64,000 nucleotides of DNA, taken from contig NZ_QEYD01000001.1 of the NCBI RefSeq assembly GCF_003122215.1, positions 480,365 through 544,364 of the forward strand, written 5' to 3'. This document shows, piece after piece, positions 48,339-57,757 of the stretch. The number at the start of each line of letters is the position of its first letter. Position 1 is the first letter of the stretch. The notes beneath the pieces were generated by a model. That model was given only the letters and a program-made list of their open reading frames with translations. It did not search any database and was not told the origin of the DNA. Source of the stretch: Pararhodobacter marinus (GTDB taxonomy: Bacteria > Pseudomonadota > Alphaproteobacteria > Rhodobacterales > Rhodobacteraceae). Made by a program: the position numbers and the translations under genes.

Positions 48339-48686
48339 ATGACGCAACCCCTGACCCCCCTCCCCGTCGCGTCCGCGGCGATGCCGCCCCGATCCCAGCC
48401 CGAAGCGACCCGCCCCGATCCGGCGATTCGCCGCAGCGCCGAGGCGCTCGAGGCAAGTTTCCTGGCCGAAATGTTCAAAAGCGCCGGACTTTTCCGCCCG
48501 ACCGAGGCTTTGGACGGCGGCGGAGAGGGCGAGCAGCATTTCGCATCGTTCCTTGCCGACGAACAGGCGCGCGCGATCGTCGCGCGTGGCGGGATCGGAT
48601 TGGCCGACGCCATCGAATCGAGCCTGCGGTTGCGGGCGGGGCTGACGCCGCAAGCACCGTCAGGCACGACGGAGACGCGGGCATGA
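48339..48686 (+). CDS. FlgJ N-domain/CheL-like rod-binding protein
   Basis: 115 aa. ALEASFLAEMFKSAGLF followed by FASFLADEQARAIVARGGIG is the rod-binding domain of FlgJ, without the muramidase domain. Alphaproteobacteria use such short proteins, named CheL in some species, to support rod assembly. AAAGGAGAGG precedes the ATG. Its stop overlaps the next start as ATGA. Confidence 0.88.
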   Translation: MTQPLTPLPVASAAMPPRSQPEATRPDPAIRRSAEALEASFLAEMFKSAGLFRPTEALDGGGEGEQHFASFLADEQARAIVARGGIGLADAIESSLRLRAGLTPQAPSGTTETRA

Positions 48687-49036
48687 GTCGCAAGGATCTG
48701 CGCCGGCTTGCGGCGATTCTCACGCAGGAGCGACGGGCGCTCGTGCAAGGCGATATCGGCCGGCTGGAAAGCCTGGCCCTGCGCAAGGTCGCGATTCTCG
48801 ACCGGGTCGAGCGATCGCAGGGAGCGCTTGCGCGCGCCGATGCGGGTCTCGCGCGGATCGTCCAGCGGGCGGCGGACCGCAACGCGTCCCTGTTCGAAGC
48901 GGCGATCGCCGGCATCAAGGACGCGCGCGCTTTGATCAGGCGCGCGAAAACGGGAGGATCGGGCAAGACCTACGCGCGCGACGGCGTCCGGGCCGATCTG
49001 AACCCGCCGGCGGGCAGCCTGCACCGGCGTGCGTGA
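48683..49036 (+). CDS. FlgN-like flagellar export chaperone
   Basis: 117 aa, almost entirely helical. It reads LRRLAAILTQERRALVQGDI then RLESLALRKVAILDRVE, a pattern seen in FlgN chaperones for hook-filament junction proteins. The C-terminus is basic (RDGVRADLNPPAGSLHRRA). Identity is inferred from the flagellar context and helical register; strict FlgN motifs are weak. Confidence 0.75.
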   Translation: MSRKDLRRLAAILTQERRALVQGDIGRLESLALRKVAILDRVERSQGALARADAGLARIVQRAADRNASLFEAAIAGIKDARALIRRAKTGGSGKTYARDGVRADLNPPAGSLHRRA

Positions 49037-49345
49037 AAGGATGGCGGATAACGGCTCCGAAGGGGACAGAATCTGCAAAACTGGTTAACTTTCGTAAAGG
49101 TCAAGTCTTTGAAAATTAAAAGTAATACGATGGGTCGAGACGGTGTGGCGGTGGCGGATCTTAAGAGGTTGTTAAGGGAATGATCCGAGATTGGCCTCGC
49201 ACTCGGCGGGAACCGACATGACGGCTCCGACGCGGTGGCGCGACATCCGTAAAGCGGACAGCCGCAGGTCCAGAAAGGGCTTGGTCGCCGTGATCCCACG
49301 GCACGAACCGGCGTGAAAACACGCCTCTCACTCAAGGGAAAATCC
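49037..49345 (+). promoter_or_regulatory. Flagellin promoter and long leader with hairpin
   Basis: A 309-base stretch without a gene, unusually A/T-rich around 49075-49130. It should contain the flagellin promoter, though no exact sigma box is certain. GGCGTG, AAAA, CACGCC (49310-49325) forms a strong hairpin 20 bases ahead of the ATG. A long flagellin leader is the known target of FlbT in Caulobacter and relatives, and flbT lies just downstream here. Confidence 0.55.
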
Positions 49346-50623
49346 ATGTCCTCGATTCTGACCAACAACACCGCGATGGTGGCTCTTCAGACCCTGAAGA
49401 ACATCAACGCCAACATGGCGAAGACCCAGAACGAGATCTCGACGGGCAAATCGGTTGCGACCGCCCGCCAGAACTCGGCCGTCTGGGCAATCTCCAAGAC
49501 CATGGAATCGGATGTCAAAGGCTTCAAAGGCATCGCCGATTCGCTTGCCCTCGGCTCGTCCACCGTCGCCACGGCACGCTCTGCCGCCGAGGCGATCACC
49601 GATCTGCTGACCGACATCAAGGGCAAGATCGTCGCGGCGCAGGAAGAGAATGTCGACCGCGACAAGATCCAGACCGACCTGTCCGCGCTGCGCAGCCAGA
49701 TCTCCACGATCGTCGGGGCCGCGCAGTTCAACGGTCTGAACCTGCTGTCGAACCGCGAAAGCGGCGCGACCGTCGCCAATATCGTCGCGAATACCGGCAC
49801 CGGGGCGGGCATCCTCGGCTCGGGTTCTGTCAGCATCCTGTCCTCGCTCGATCGCAGCAGCAGCGGGGCGGTGGCGGCATCGTCCATCTCGGCATCCAAG
49901 GCGGATCTGGGCACCCAGGTCGCGGTCCAGGGTGCCGGCACCGATCTGGCGGCCACGGCAGCGACCGGCGCAGGCGCCATCGCCGCGGCGGCCACTGGCA
50001 CGATCACCATCGTCGGGGATGTCGGTACCGCAGCGCGCGGCGGCAATCGGGTTCTGGCTGGCGATTCCTACACCATCGGCGGCCTGACCGGGGTTTCCGG
50101 CGCCGTTCGCTACGTTGCCCGCGACGGTGACACGGTGAATGACATCGCCTCGGCGCTGAACGACATGCTGAACTTCCAAGCGAACAAGTCGGGGATCGCC
50201 ATCTCGTCGACGGTCTCGGGTGCAGCGATCACCATCAGCAACGGCACCACCGCCGGCATCACCACCACCACGACGGTGAATTCCGGCGGTACCGCAGGCG
50301 GCGGGCTGGAAATCCTGGCCAGCATCGACGTCTCGACCAAGGACGGCGCCGCGGCGGCCCTCTCGGCCATCGAGGGGCTGACCCAGACCGCGATCGAAGC
50401 CGCGGCCAATTTCGGCTCCGTCCAGGGCCGGATCGAGATCCAGAGCGATTACGTCACCAACCTGATGGATTCACTGAAATCGGGGATCGGGTCGCTGGTC
50501 GACGCCAATATGGAAGAAACCTCGGCGCGTCTGCAGGCGCTTCAGGTTCAGCAGCAGCTGGGTATCCAGGCTCTGTCGATCGCCAACCAGGCGCCGCAGA
50601 ACATCCTGGCACTGTTCCGCTAA
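49346..50623 (+). CDS. fliC: Flagellin
   Basis: 425 aa. The N-terminal D0/D1 core is SSILTNNTAMVALQTLKNIN with STGKSVATARQNSAVWAISK. The C-terminal core has RLQALQVQQQLGIQALSIAN then QAPQNILALFR. The middle (~residues 150-320) is an Ala/Gly/Thr/Val-rich variable, surface-exposed region. There is no Cys. It forms the filament. ATG 49346 gives the conserved start and has AAGGG ahead. A GC-rich stem follows the stop. Confidence 0.96.
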   Translation: MSSILTNNTAMVALQTLKNINANMAKTQNEISTGKSVATARQNSAVWAISKTMESDVKGFKGIADSLALGSSTVATARSAAEAITDLLTDIKGKIVAAQEENVDRDKIQTDLSALRSQISTIVGAAQFNGLNLLSNRESGATVANIVANTGTGAGILGSGSVSILSSLDRSSSGAVAASSISASKADLGTQVAVQGAGTDLAATAATGAGAIAAAATGTITIVGDVGTAARGGNRVLAGDSYTIGGLTGVSGAVRYVARDGDTVNDIASALNDMLNFQANKSGIAISSTVSGAAITISNGTTAGITTTTTVNSGGTAGGGLEILASIDVSTKDGAAAALSAIEGLTQTAIEAAANFGSVQGRIEIQSDYVTNLMDSLKSGIGSLVDANMEETSARLQALQVQQQLGIQALSIANQAPQNILALFR

Positions 50624-50630
50624 GGCCTCG

Positions 50631-50652
50631 GGCCGGGGGTCACCCCCCGGCC
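50631..50652 (+). terminator. Stem-loop after flagellin
   Basis: GGCCGGGGG, TCA, CCCCCCGGCC directly after the stop, without a strong T run. It may stabilise the abundant flagellin mRNA or allow partial read-through into flaF. Confidence 0.6.
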
Positions 50653-50688
50653 TATCCCACCCATGATTTCGCACCATGAGGCCTTGAT

Positions 50689-51069
50689 ATGAGCGTTGCA
50701 GCCCATGCGCGCACCCATTACGGGCACCACGCCCGCGCGCTGAAAACCCCCCGTGACATCGAATACGATGTCCTCGCCCAGATTACCGGGCGTATCCAAT
50801 CTCAGCTTCCGCACGACCTTGGCCAGGTGAACGGTCGGCTGACTCTGGCATTGAATGACAACCGCCGGCTCTGGGCCGCCTTCGCGGCGGACTTGGCCCA
50901 TCCCAGCAACGCGTTCCCCCAACCGCTGCGCGCGCAGCTTTTCTACCTTGCGGAGTTCACACTCAAACATACCGCTCAGGTGCTGACGGGCCTGGCCAAG
51001 GCCGATATCCTGGCCGAGATCAACACCTCGGTCATGCGCGGCCTGAAGGGCCAGGGGGGCGAGCCATGA
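50689..51069 (+). CDS. flaF: Flagellar biosynthesis regulator FlaF
   Basis: 126 aa, helical. TPRDIEYDVLAQITGRIQS, DNRRLWAAFAADLAHPSN and LPQPLRAQLFYLAEFTLKH-like residues match FlaF. It is needed for flagellin synthesis or secretion and works against FlbT in alphaproteobacteria. It overlaps flbT by four bases (ATGA). Confidence 0.92.
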   Translation: MSVAAHARTHYGHHARALKTPRDIEYDVLAQITGRIQSQLPHDLGQVNGRLTLALNDNRRLWAAFAADLAHPSNAFPQPLRAQLFYLAEFTLKHTAQVLTGLAKADILAEINTSVMRGLKGQGGEP

Positions 51070-51473
51070 GCGGGCTCATCCTCAAACTTGCACCGCGCGA
51101 GCGGGTCCTCATCAACGGGGCCGTCATCGAGAATGGCGAACGCCGGAGCCGGCTGTCGATCGTCACACCCAATGCCAATATCCTGCGGCTGCGGGACGCG
51201 ATCCATCCCGGCGAAGTCAGCACGCCTGTGCGCCGGGTTGCCTATATCGCGCAGCTTGTCCTTTCGGGCGATGCCGACCCGGAAGATGCCGCGCCGCAAT
51301 TGCTGCGCGGCATCGAACAACTCAGCCAGGTGCTGACCGATCCGGACAGCCGCACCTTGCTGGAGAGGGCGACCCAAGCGGTGCTTGCGCGCGATTTCTA
51401 CCCGTCGATGCGCCACCTTCGCGCTTTGCTTCCCCGCGAAGAGCGGCTTTTCGCCGCCGGGACACGGCAATGA
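51066..51473 (+). CDS. flbT: Flagellum biosynthesis repressor FlbT
   Basis: 135 aa. The start LILKLAPRERVLINGAVIEN and NANILRLRDAIHP are FlbT signatures. FlbT binds the flagellin leader RNA and lowers its stability or translation until the hook is complete. It is cotranslated with flaF and followed by the DUF1217 gene with the same kind of overlap. Confidence 0.93.
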   Translation: MSGLILKLAPRERVLINGAVIENGERRSRLSIVTPNANILRLRDAIHPGEVSTPVRRVAYIAQLVLSGDADPEDAAPQLLRGIEQLSQVLTDPDSRTLLERATQAVLARDFYPSMRHLRALLPREERLFAAGTRQ

Positions 51474-52294
51474 GTTTCCAGCCGATCCTTCCGCTCGACG
51501 GATATGTCGGCTGGCGCTTCCTTCAGCGCACGTTGGACAGGCAGCAGGAAACACACGCCGCTTCTACCCAGTCGCAGCGGGATCAGGCGTATTTTCGCGC
51601 GAACATCGCCGCTGTTTCCAATGCGCGAGAGCTGGTCGCTGACCGAAGGTTGCTGTCGGTTGCGCTGACGGCCTTCGGCTTGCAGGACGACCTCCCCAAC
51701 CGGGCTTTCGTTGAAAAGGTCCTGGAGAGCTCTCACCGGGATGACCGAAGTTTCGTCAACAGGCTGTCGGACAAACGCTATCTCAAGCTGAACCAGGCTT
51801 TTGGATTCGGCGATTCGATTGTCCCCCGGAACCAGTTTGAAGGATTCGCCGATGCGCTGCTCAGCACGTATCGGGACCGCTCGTTCGAGATCGCGGTCGG
51901 TGCGCAGAACGATTCGATGCGGCTCGCGCTGGCGCTTGAACGCGATCTTGCCGACCTTGCGGCACAGCCCAGCAGCGAGGCGACGCGCTGGTACACGATC
52001 CTTGGCACGCCCTCGATGCGCCGCGTTTTCGAGACGGCTTTCATGCTGCCCGGCAGTTTCGGCACTCTGGATCTGGAGCGGCAGGTCGATATCTTGAAGA
52101 CCCGGACGGAGAAACTGACCGGTTCGGACGAGGTGGCACAGTTTGCCGATCCTGAGGCCGTCGAAACCCTGATTCGGCGGTTTTTCCTGGGCGAACAGGT
52201 GCAGCAGATCAACGCCGCGGCTGTCGCGGGCAGTGGCGCCTTGACGCTCTTGCAACAGGGACAATCGAGCTTGCGGGCGATGCTTGGCCGATAA
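51470..52294 (+). CDS. DUF1217-domain flagellar-associated protein
   Basis: 274 aa. It opens FQPILPLDGYVGWRFLQRTL, which fits DUF1217 proteins found beside alphaproteobacterial flagellar genes. The middle is helical (ELVADRRLLSVALTAFGLQD), then DKRYLKLNQAFGFGD; the end is HFFLGEQVQQIN-like with a Gln-rich tail. The biochemical role is unknown. The start overlaps flbT, which ties it to flagellin control or secretion. Confidence 0.82.
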   Translation: MSFQPILPLDGYVGWRFLQRTLDRQQETHAASTQSQRDQAYFRANIAAVSNARELVADRRLLSVALTAFGLQDDLPNRAFVEKVLESSHRDDRSFVNRLSDKRYLKLNQAFGFGDSIVPRNQFEGFADALLSTYRDRSFEIAVGAQNDSMRLALALERDLADLAAQPSSEATRWYTILGTPSMRRVFETAFMLPGSFGTLDLERQVDILKTRTEKLTGSDEVAQFADPEAVETLIRRFFLGEQVQQINAAAVAGSGALTLLQQGQSSLRAMLGR

Positions 52295-52801
52295 AACACG
52301 CGCGGCGCGAGATCGGGTTCTGCCAAATGGACGCTGTCCGGTTGCGATCAAGGCGCGGCGGCTCAAAGGAGCCGACCCCTGCAAGTGATCCTTGATCAGA
52401 ATCGCCAGCCACGAATCGCGCAAGTCCCCTCCCCCTGCCCGTGGAAAAGAGGAGCGTCCAAGCCAGAGAACGTTCCGGTGCTTGGCGCACACGGGGATGA
52501 ATTCGGCGTTACCCAAGGGCAGGCCAGACGCCCGAAGCCCGCGGATACCAGCTCTGCGAGATGACAACGCTCTGAAACAACGTCGAAACAAGGCTCTGGG
52601 AGACAGACGGGAGCATCCGGGCGGCGATCGGAATGGGTGGCTCATCGACGCTTTGCGCTATGTCCATCCAACCACCCGCCGGGGTATTCACACTGGCAGG
52701 AACAGGGCCCCTGGCCGGACAGGACCAAACACTGCGGATCCTGTCAGGCAGGCCGCGCGAACAGCCGCTTGGGGCGGGCTGCCGGGACCGGGCGAGGACA
52801 G
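52295..52801. other. About 500-base gap with no supportable gene
   Basis: Between the DUF1217 gene and the sdh terminator I find no frame with family features and no good ribosome site. Base composition is somewhat less GC-skewed than in the genes. The flagellar transcript must end here, but no intrinsic terminator is obvious. Confidence 0.5.
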
Positions 52802-52831
52802 AAAAAGGGCCGCGACGGATCGCGGCCCTTT
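52802..52831 (-). terminator. Rho-independent terminator of the sdh operon
   Basis: On the minus strand AAAGGGCCGCGA, TCCG, TCGCGGCCCTTTTT, 22 bases after the sdhB stop. Confidence 0.88.
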
Positions 52832-52852
52832 GGGAGTGCTGATTCGAAAGGG

Positions 52853-53632
52853 TCAGACGACCCGCTCGACCATCATCTTCTTGATCTCGGCAATCGCCTT
52901 GGCCGGGTTCAGATGCTTGGGGCAGGTCGAGCTGCAGTTCATGATCGTGTGGCAACGATACAGTTTGAACGGATCGTGCAGCCCGTCCAGCCGCTCGCCC
53001 GTCGCCTCGTCGCGCGAATCGATGATCCAGCGATAGGCGTGCAGCAGCGCCGCCGGACCCAGATACCGGTCACCGTTCCACCAATAGCTGGGGCACGAGG
53101 TCGAGCAGCAGGCACACATCACGCATTCATACAGACCGTCGAGCTTTTCGCGATCCTCGATCGATTGCCGCCATTCCTTTGCCGGGGTGTTCGACTTGGT
53201 TTCCAGCCACGGCATGATCGATTCGTGCTGGGCGTAGAAATGCGTCAGGTCCGGCACCAGATCCTTGACCACCGGCATGTGCGGCAGCGGGTAGATCTTC
53301 ACGTCGCCCTTGATCTCGTCCATGCCGAAAATGCAGGCCAGCGTGTTCGTCCCGTCGATATTCATCGCGCACGAGCCGCAGATCCCCTCGCGGCAGGACC
53401 GGCGGAAGGTCAGGGTCGGGTCGATCTCGTTCTTGATCTTGATCAGCGCGTCCAGGACCATCGGGCCGCAGCTGTCCATGTCGACGAAATAGGTGTCGAC
53501 ACGGGGGTTTTCGCCATCATCCGGGGACCAGCGGTAGATGCGGAAGGTGCGCAGGTTCTTCGCGCCTTCGGGCTTCGGCCAGGTCTTGCCGGTGCGGATT
53601 TTCGAATTCTTGGGAAGCGTGAGCTGTACCAT
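52853..53632 (-). CDS. sdhB: Succinate dehydrogenase iron-sulfur subunit
   Basis: 259 aa. The [2Fe-2S] ligands are in [15 protein letters not shown]. The [4Fe-4S] and [3Fe-4S] ligands lie in [16 protein letters not shown] and [11 protein letters not shown]. It passes electrons from SdhA FAD to quinone. ATG 53632 gives [11 protein letters not shown]; longer frames are antisense noise. It is last in sdhC-D-A-B. Confidence 0.97.
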   Translation of the reverse strand: MVQLTLPKNSKIRTGKTWPKPEGAKNLRTFRIYRWSPDDGENPRVDTYFVDMDSCGPMVLDALIKIKNEIDPTLTFRRSCREGICGSCAMNIDGTNTLACIFGMDEIKGDVKIYPLPHMPVVKDLVPDLTHFYAQHESIMPWLETKSNTPAKEWRQSIEDREKLDGLYECVMCACCSTSCPSYWWNGDRYLGPAALLHAYRWIIDSRDEATGERLDGLHDPFKLYRCHTIMNCSSTCPKHLNPAKAIAEIKKMMVERVV

Positions 53633-53646
53633 GTCTGCGTCCCTTC

Positions 53647-55452
53647 TCAGTACACGCGCGCTTTGGGCGCGATTTTCTTGAGTTCGATCCCGCCCTGATC
53701 CTGCGGGGTCAGCGGATCCACGACGACCGGACGGTAATCCAGCTTCACATCCGCCCCGTCGACCCAGGACAGCGTGTGCTTGCGCCAGTTCTCGTCGTCG
53801 CGGTTGGGATAATCCTCGTGCGCATGGGCGCCGCGCGATTCCTTGCGGGCCTCGGCGCCGGTGATGGTGGCCATCGCGCAGGGCATGAGGTTTTCCAGCT
53901 CGAGCGTTTCCATCAGGTCGCTGTTCCACACGAGCGAGCGGTCGGTGACCTGAATGTCGGCCATCTTGCCGGCGACGACCTTCATCTTCTCGACGCCTTC
54001 GGCCAGCGTCTTGTCGGTCCGGAAGACGGCGGCGTCCTGCTGCATGGTCTTCTGCATCTCGAGACGCAGCTCGGCCGTGGGGATCGAGCCCTTGGCGTTG
54101 CGCAAACGGTCGAACCGCGCGAGTGCCTTGTCGACCGAGGCCTTCGACGAGTCGCGGTTGGCCGAGGCCGGGTCGACGATCTCGCCCGCGCGAATCGCCG
54201 CCGCGCGGCCGAAGACCACGAGGTCGATCAGCGAGTTCGACCCGAGCCGGTTCGCCCCGTGGACCGAGGCGCAGCCCGCCTCGCCCACCGCCATCAGGCC
54301 GGGTGCCACGCGGTTGGGATTCTCGGCATCTGCATTCAGCACTTCGCCCCAGTAATTCGTGGGGATGCCGCCCATATTGTAGTGAACGGTCGGAAGAACC
54401 GGGATCGGCTCTTTCGTCAGGTCGACGCCCGCGAAGATCCGCGCCGATTCCGAGATGCCGGGCAGCCGAAGCGCCAGCGTCTCGGGCGGCAGGTGGTTGA
54501 GGTGCAGGTGGATGTGATCCTTGTTCGGGCCGACGCCGCGGCCTTCGCGGATCTCCATCGTCATGCAGCGCGACACCACATCGCGCGACGCAAGGTCCTT
54601 GTAGGTCGGCGCGTACCGCTCCATGAAGCGCTCGCCTTCCGAGTTGGTCAGGTAGCCCCCCTCGCCGCGCGCGCCTTCGGTGATCAGGCAGCCCGAGCCG
54701 TAGATCCCCGTCGGGTGGAACTGCACGAATTCCATGTCCTGCAGCGGCAGTCCGGCGCGCGCCACCATGCCGTTGCCGTCGCCGGTGCAGGTATGCGCCG
54801 AGGTCGCGCTGAAATAGGCCCGGCCATAGCCGCCCGTTGCCAGCACCGTCATCTTCGCGTTGAACTGGTGCAGCGTGCCGTCATCCAGTTTCCACGCCAG
54901 AACGCCGGTGCATTCGCCGTCTTCCGACATCAGCAGGTCGATGGCGAAATACTCGATGTAGAACTGCGCTTTCTCTTTCAGCGAGCGGCCATAAAGCGTG
55001 TGCAGGATCGCATGGCCCGTCCGGTCCGCCGCGGCGCAGGTGCGCTGCACGGGCGGGCCTTCGCCGAACTCGGTCGTGTGGCCGCCGAACGGGCGCTGAT
55101 AGATCTTGCCCTCTTCGGTGCGCGAGAAGGGCACGCCGTAATGTTCCAGCTCATAGACCGCATCGGGGGCCGAGCGGGCGAGGTACTCCATCGCATCCGT
55201 GTCGCCCAGCCAGTCCGACCCCTTCACGGTGTCGTACATGTGCCATTGCCAGTTGTCGGGGCCCATGTTGCTAAGGCTGGCGGCGATCCCGCCCTGGGCG
55301 GCCACCGTGTGCGAGCGGGTGGGGAAAACCTTGGTGATGCAGGCCGTTTTCAGCCCCTGCTCGGCCATGCCCAGCGTCGCGCGCAGACCGGCCCCGCCGG
55401 CGCCCACGACCACCACGTCATAAGTATGTTGTTCGATTTCGTATGCAGACAT
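53647..55452 (-). CDS. sdhA: Succinate dehydrogenase flavoprotein subunit
   Basis: 601 aa. The FAD site has [19 protein letters not shown]. The covalent-FAD histidine is in [12 protein letters not shown]. The active-site region has [20 protein letters not shown] and the C-terminus carries [13 protein letters not shown]. It oxidises succinate to fumarate. The order C-D-A-B is standard. Confidence 0.97.
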   Translation of the reverse strand: MSAYEIEQHTYDVVVVGAGGAGLRATLGMAEQGLKTACITKVFPTRSHTVAAQGGIAASLSNMGPDNWQWHMYDTVKGSDWLGDTDAMEYLARSAPDAVYELEHYGVPFSRTEEGKIYQRPFGGHTTEFGEGPPVQRTCAAADRTGHAILHTLYGRSLKEKAQFYIEYFAIDLLMSEDGECTGVLAWKLDDGTLHQFNAKMTVLATGGYGRAYFSATSAHTCTGDGNGMVARAGLPLQDMEFVQFHPTGIYGSGCLITEGARGEGGYLTNSEGERFMERYAPTYKDLASRDVVSRCMTMEIREGRGVGPNKDHIHLHLNHLPPETLALRLPGISESARIFAGVDLTKEPIPVLPTVHYNMGGIPTNYWGEVLNADAENPNRVAPGLMAVGEAGCASVHGANRLGSNSLIDLVVFGRAAAIRAGEIVDPASANRDSSKASVDKALARFDRLRNAKGSIPTAELRLEMQKTMQQDAAVFRTDKTLAEGVEKMKVVAGKMADIQVTDRSLVWNSDLMETLELENLMPCAMATITGAEARKESRGAHAHEDYPNRDDENWRKHTLSWVDGADVKLDYRPVVVDPLTPQDQGGIELKKIAPKARVY

Positions 55453-55462
55453 TGGGTCGTCC

Positions 55463-55840
55463 TCAGGCGCTGAACAGGATTTTCGCGACGGCCAGAACGC
55501 CCGCGGCGCCCAGCACGAAGCTGAAGAATTTGCTCAGCACGATCAGCACCAGCCGGGTGCCACCTTGGGTGTAATCTTCGATCACCACCTGAATGCCGAT
55601 CGAGAAGTGCCAGCTCGCCACCAGAATGAACAGCGCGGCGGTCAGCGCGTTGCCGAACTGGCTATACGTCGCGACCAGCGCTTCGTAGCCGCCGCCCAGC
55701 GCATTGGCGAAGGGGATCAGGAACAGGATGGCCAGCGGCACCAGCGCCATCGCGGTGACGCGCTGGATCCAGAAATGGCCCACGCCCTCACCGGCGCGGC
55801 CCAGGCCCTGAACGCGGTTGTAATCGGTCTTGTAGCTCAT
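55463..55840 (-). CDS. sdhD: Succinate dehydrogenase membrane anchor subunit
   Basis: 125 aa, three membrane helices. [20 protein letters not shown] and [18 protein letters not shown] (quinone/heme region) fit SdhD. It anchors SdhAB with SdhC. Confidence 0.93.
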   Translation of the reverse strand: MSYKTDYNRVQGLGRAGEGVGHFWIQRVTAMALVPLAILFLIPFANALGGGYEALVATYSQFGNALTAALFILVASWHFSIGIQVVIEDYTQGGTRLVLIVLSKFFSFVLGAAGVLAVAKILFSA

Positions 55841-55851
55841 CTCCGACCCCC

Positions 55852-56241
55852 TCACAGAATGACGATCAGCAGCGTCAGGATCGTCAGCACGACCGAGGCG
55901 CCGATCACGTACCAGTTCGACCGCGCGACGCTGCTCAGCTCGAACCCCTTGCCCAGATCGAAGACGAAGTGGCGGATGCCGTTGGCGAGGTGGAACCACA
56001 GCGTCCACAAGGCCGCGACCATCACCACGATGCCCACCCAGCTCGACAACAGCCAGTCGGCGGTTGCGAAATACTCGGGCGAGTAGGCGCCCGCGACGAA
56101 CCACCAGACGATCAGCAACAGCGCACCGCCAAGGGCGACGCCGGTGATGCGGGTCATGATGGAAATCTTTGCCACCAGCGGAAGACGATAGATCTGCAGG
56201 TGCGGGGAAAGCGGCCGGTTGCCCCGGTTCACGTCAGCCAT
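55852..56241 (-). CDS. sdhC: Succinate dehydrogenase cytochrome b556 subunit
   Basis: 129 aa, three membrane helices. RPLSPHLQIYRLPLVAKISI is the SdhC signature, and LWFHLANGIRHFVFDLG holds the heme-b histidine. ATG 56241 (MADVNRGNRPLSP) is the family start. It heads the sdhCDAB operon; the promoter lies in the ~200-base gap behind mch. Confidence 0.93.
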   Translation of the reverse strand: MADVNRGNRPLSPHLQIYRLPLVAKISIMTRITGVALGGALLLIVWWFVAGAYSPEYFATADWLLSSWVGIVVMVAALWTLWFHLANGIRHFVFDLGKGFELSSVARSNWYVIGASVVLTILTLLIVIL

Positions 56242-56441
56242 GGGAATCCCTCTCTCTTGGCGCGCCCGGCCTCGGCGCACTCCGCCAAGGGCCGGCTGGC
56301 TCTCGCCTTCAATAGCGGATTTTTCGCCCAAGTCACGCAGCCATTTGCTGCAATGCCGCAGGAATCCGGTCCTTCAGGGTAAAATTCCGGGCATTGTGAT
56401 CACGCGGGGAAATGCTGTGATCACATGATAACGGTATCACG

Positions 56442-57467
56442 TCAGGCCGGGATGAGCGCCCAGTAATCGAGGTCCAGCAACACATCCGGCGCATATTTGC
56501 CATCCGCGCCGCGCAGCTCCGTCCCGCGACCGGCACTCGCCACCAGCCGCAGCCGGATCGCGCCCACCCCCGGCACGGCGGTCTCGGCCTTGTCCAGAAC
56601 CTCGGACCAGGCGCGGACCGTCATGCCGCTGAAACAGGGATTGGCATGCGCGCCCCCGTTGATCGCGACGATCATCTGCGCATTGGCCAGCCCGTTGAAG
56701 GACAAAGCCCGCGCCAGGCTGATGACATGGCCGCCATAGATCAGGCGCTTGCCGTCCTCGCGATGGGTGGCGTCGAAATGCACCTTCGCGGTGTTCTGCC
56801 ACAGCCGCGTGGCCAGCATGTGCTCGGCCTCTTCGACGGTAACGCCGTCGACATGCTCGATCACCTCGCCCAATGCGTAATCGCCCAGCCGATAGGGCTC
56901 GCCCGCCAGTTCGGTGTCATACTCGTCAAAGCGCAGCCCTTCGGGCACGATCAGGTCCCCGGGCGCCACCGCTTCGGCCAGCTCGGGCACCGATGTCTCG
57001 GGCGCCGGCGCGTCCAAGTCGCGCTTTCGCACCATCACCCAGCGCACATACTCCAGCACCGGCTCGCCGTGCTGGTTCGTGCCGGTCGTGCGCACATAAA
57101 CCACGCCCGACTTGCCGTTGGAATTCTGCTTCAGCCCGATCACTTCCGAGGACGAACACAGCGTGTCGCCGGGATAGACCGGCTTCAGGAACCGTCCCTC
57201 GGCATAGCCCAGATTGGCCACCGCATTCAGGCTGATGTCGGGCACGGACTTGCCGAACACGGTGTGGAAAACGATCAGGTCATCCAGCGGGCCTTGCGGC
57301 AGACCGCAGGACCGGGCGAAATCGTCCGAGGAATAAAGCGCCCCGCGCGCGGGGTAAAGCGCGTGGTACAGCGCCCGCTCGCCTCCCGACAGCGTCCGCG
57401 GCACGGCATGGCGGATCACCTGGCCGACCGAATAATCCTCGAAAAACCGTCCCGGATTGGTCTTCAC
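56442..57467 (-). CDS. mch: Mesaconyl-CoA hydratase (MaoC family)
   Basis: 341 aa, two hot-dog (MaoC) domains. KTNPGRFFEDYSVGQVIRHA with YPARGALYSSDDFARSCGLP fits the mesaconyl-CoA (2-methylfumaryl-CoA) hydratase of the ethylmalonyl-CoA pathway; it makes beta-methylmalyl-CoA. KRLIYGGHVISLARALSFNG is the second-domain signature. GTG start at 57467 with AGGGGCG ahead. The neighbours mcl2, mdh and sdh match the cluster known from Rhodobacter sphaeroides. Confidence 0.9.
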   Translation of the reverse strand: MKTNPGRFFEDYSVGQVIRHAVPRTLSGGERALYHALYPARGALYSSDDFARSCGLPQGPLDDLIVFHTVFGKSVPDISLNAVANLGYAEGRFLKPVYPGDTLCSSSEVIGLKQNSNGKSGVVYVRTTGTNQHGEPVLEYVRWVMVRKRDLDAPAPETSVPELAEAVAPGDLIVPEGLRFDEYDTELAGEPYRLGDYALGEVIEHVDGVTVEEAEHMLATRLWQNTAKVHFDATHREDGKRLIYGGHVISLARALSFNGLANAQMIVAINGGAHANPCFSGMTVRAWSEVLDKAETAVPGVGAIRLRLVASAGRGTELRGADGKYAPDVLLDLDYWALIPA

Positions 57468-57483
57468 CGCCCGCGCCCCTTCA

Positions 57484-57532
57484 CTTTGCCTCAAATACTC
57501 CACGGGGGTCCGGGGGTGTGAAACCCCCGGTC
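57484..57532 (-). repeat. Intergenic hairpin/AGTATTT element, copy E
   Basis: Minus-strand CCGGGGGTTTCACACCCCCGG hairpin, a second CCCCCG run, then GGAGTATTTGAGGCAAAGTG. It starts 10 bases after the DUF1737 stop and points with it, ahead of mch. Confidence 0.7.
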
Positions 57533-57541
57533 CCGCCCTTG

Positions 57542-57745
57542 TCACTGCTCGCCCAGCTTCGTGTCGGGCGTGTAGGTCCCCGGTGCGTCCTTCACCACCG
57601 CCTGCGCACAGCGCATCACGCCGCGCTGAGCGTCGAAGGCGTAAGAGGGCGAGCCATGCAGCTCCCACCCCTTGTTCAAAGCCGCCGTCACCTTGTGGCA
57701 GAAGGCCGAGGTATCGTCCTCGGTCAGCAATCGGTAAAGCTTCAT
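57542..57745 (-). CDS. DUF1737-domain protein
   Basis: 67 aa. MKLYRLLTEDDTSAFCHKVT, then NKGWELHGSPSYAFD is the DUF1737 pattern (small beta-rich fold of unknown role, often near metabolic genes). No signal or membrane segment. It lies 12 bases after the NnrU paralogue on the same strand and probably belongs to the mcl2-nnrU transcript. Confidence 0.82.
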   Translation of the reverse strand: MKLYRLLTEDDTSAFCHKVTAALNKGWELHGSPSYAFDAQRGVMRCAQAVVKDAPGTYTPDTKLGEQ

Positions 57746-57757
57746 GTCACGCCTTTC

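Noticed and set aside
52392..53036. Plus-strand frames in the gap before sdhB
   Set aside because: They run across the sdh terminator and into antisense sdhB and lack family features.
53776..55473. 565-codon frame opposite sdhA
   Set aside because: Antisense shadow; sdhA is complete and typical on the minus strand.
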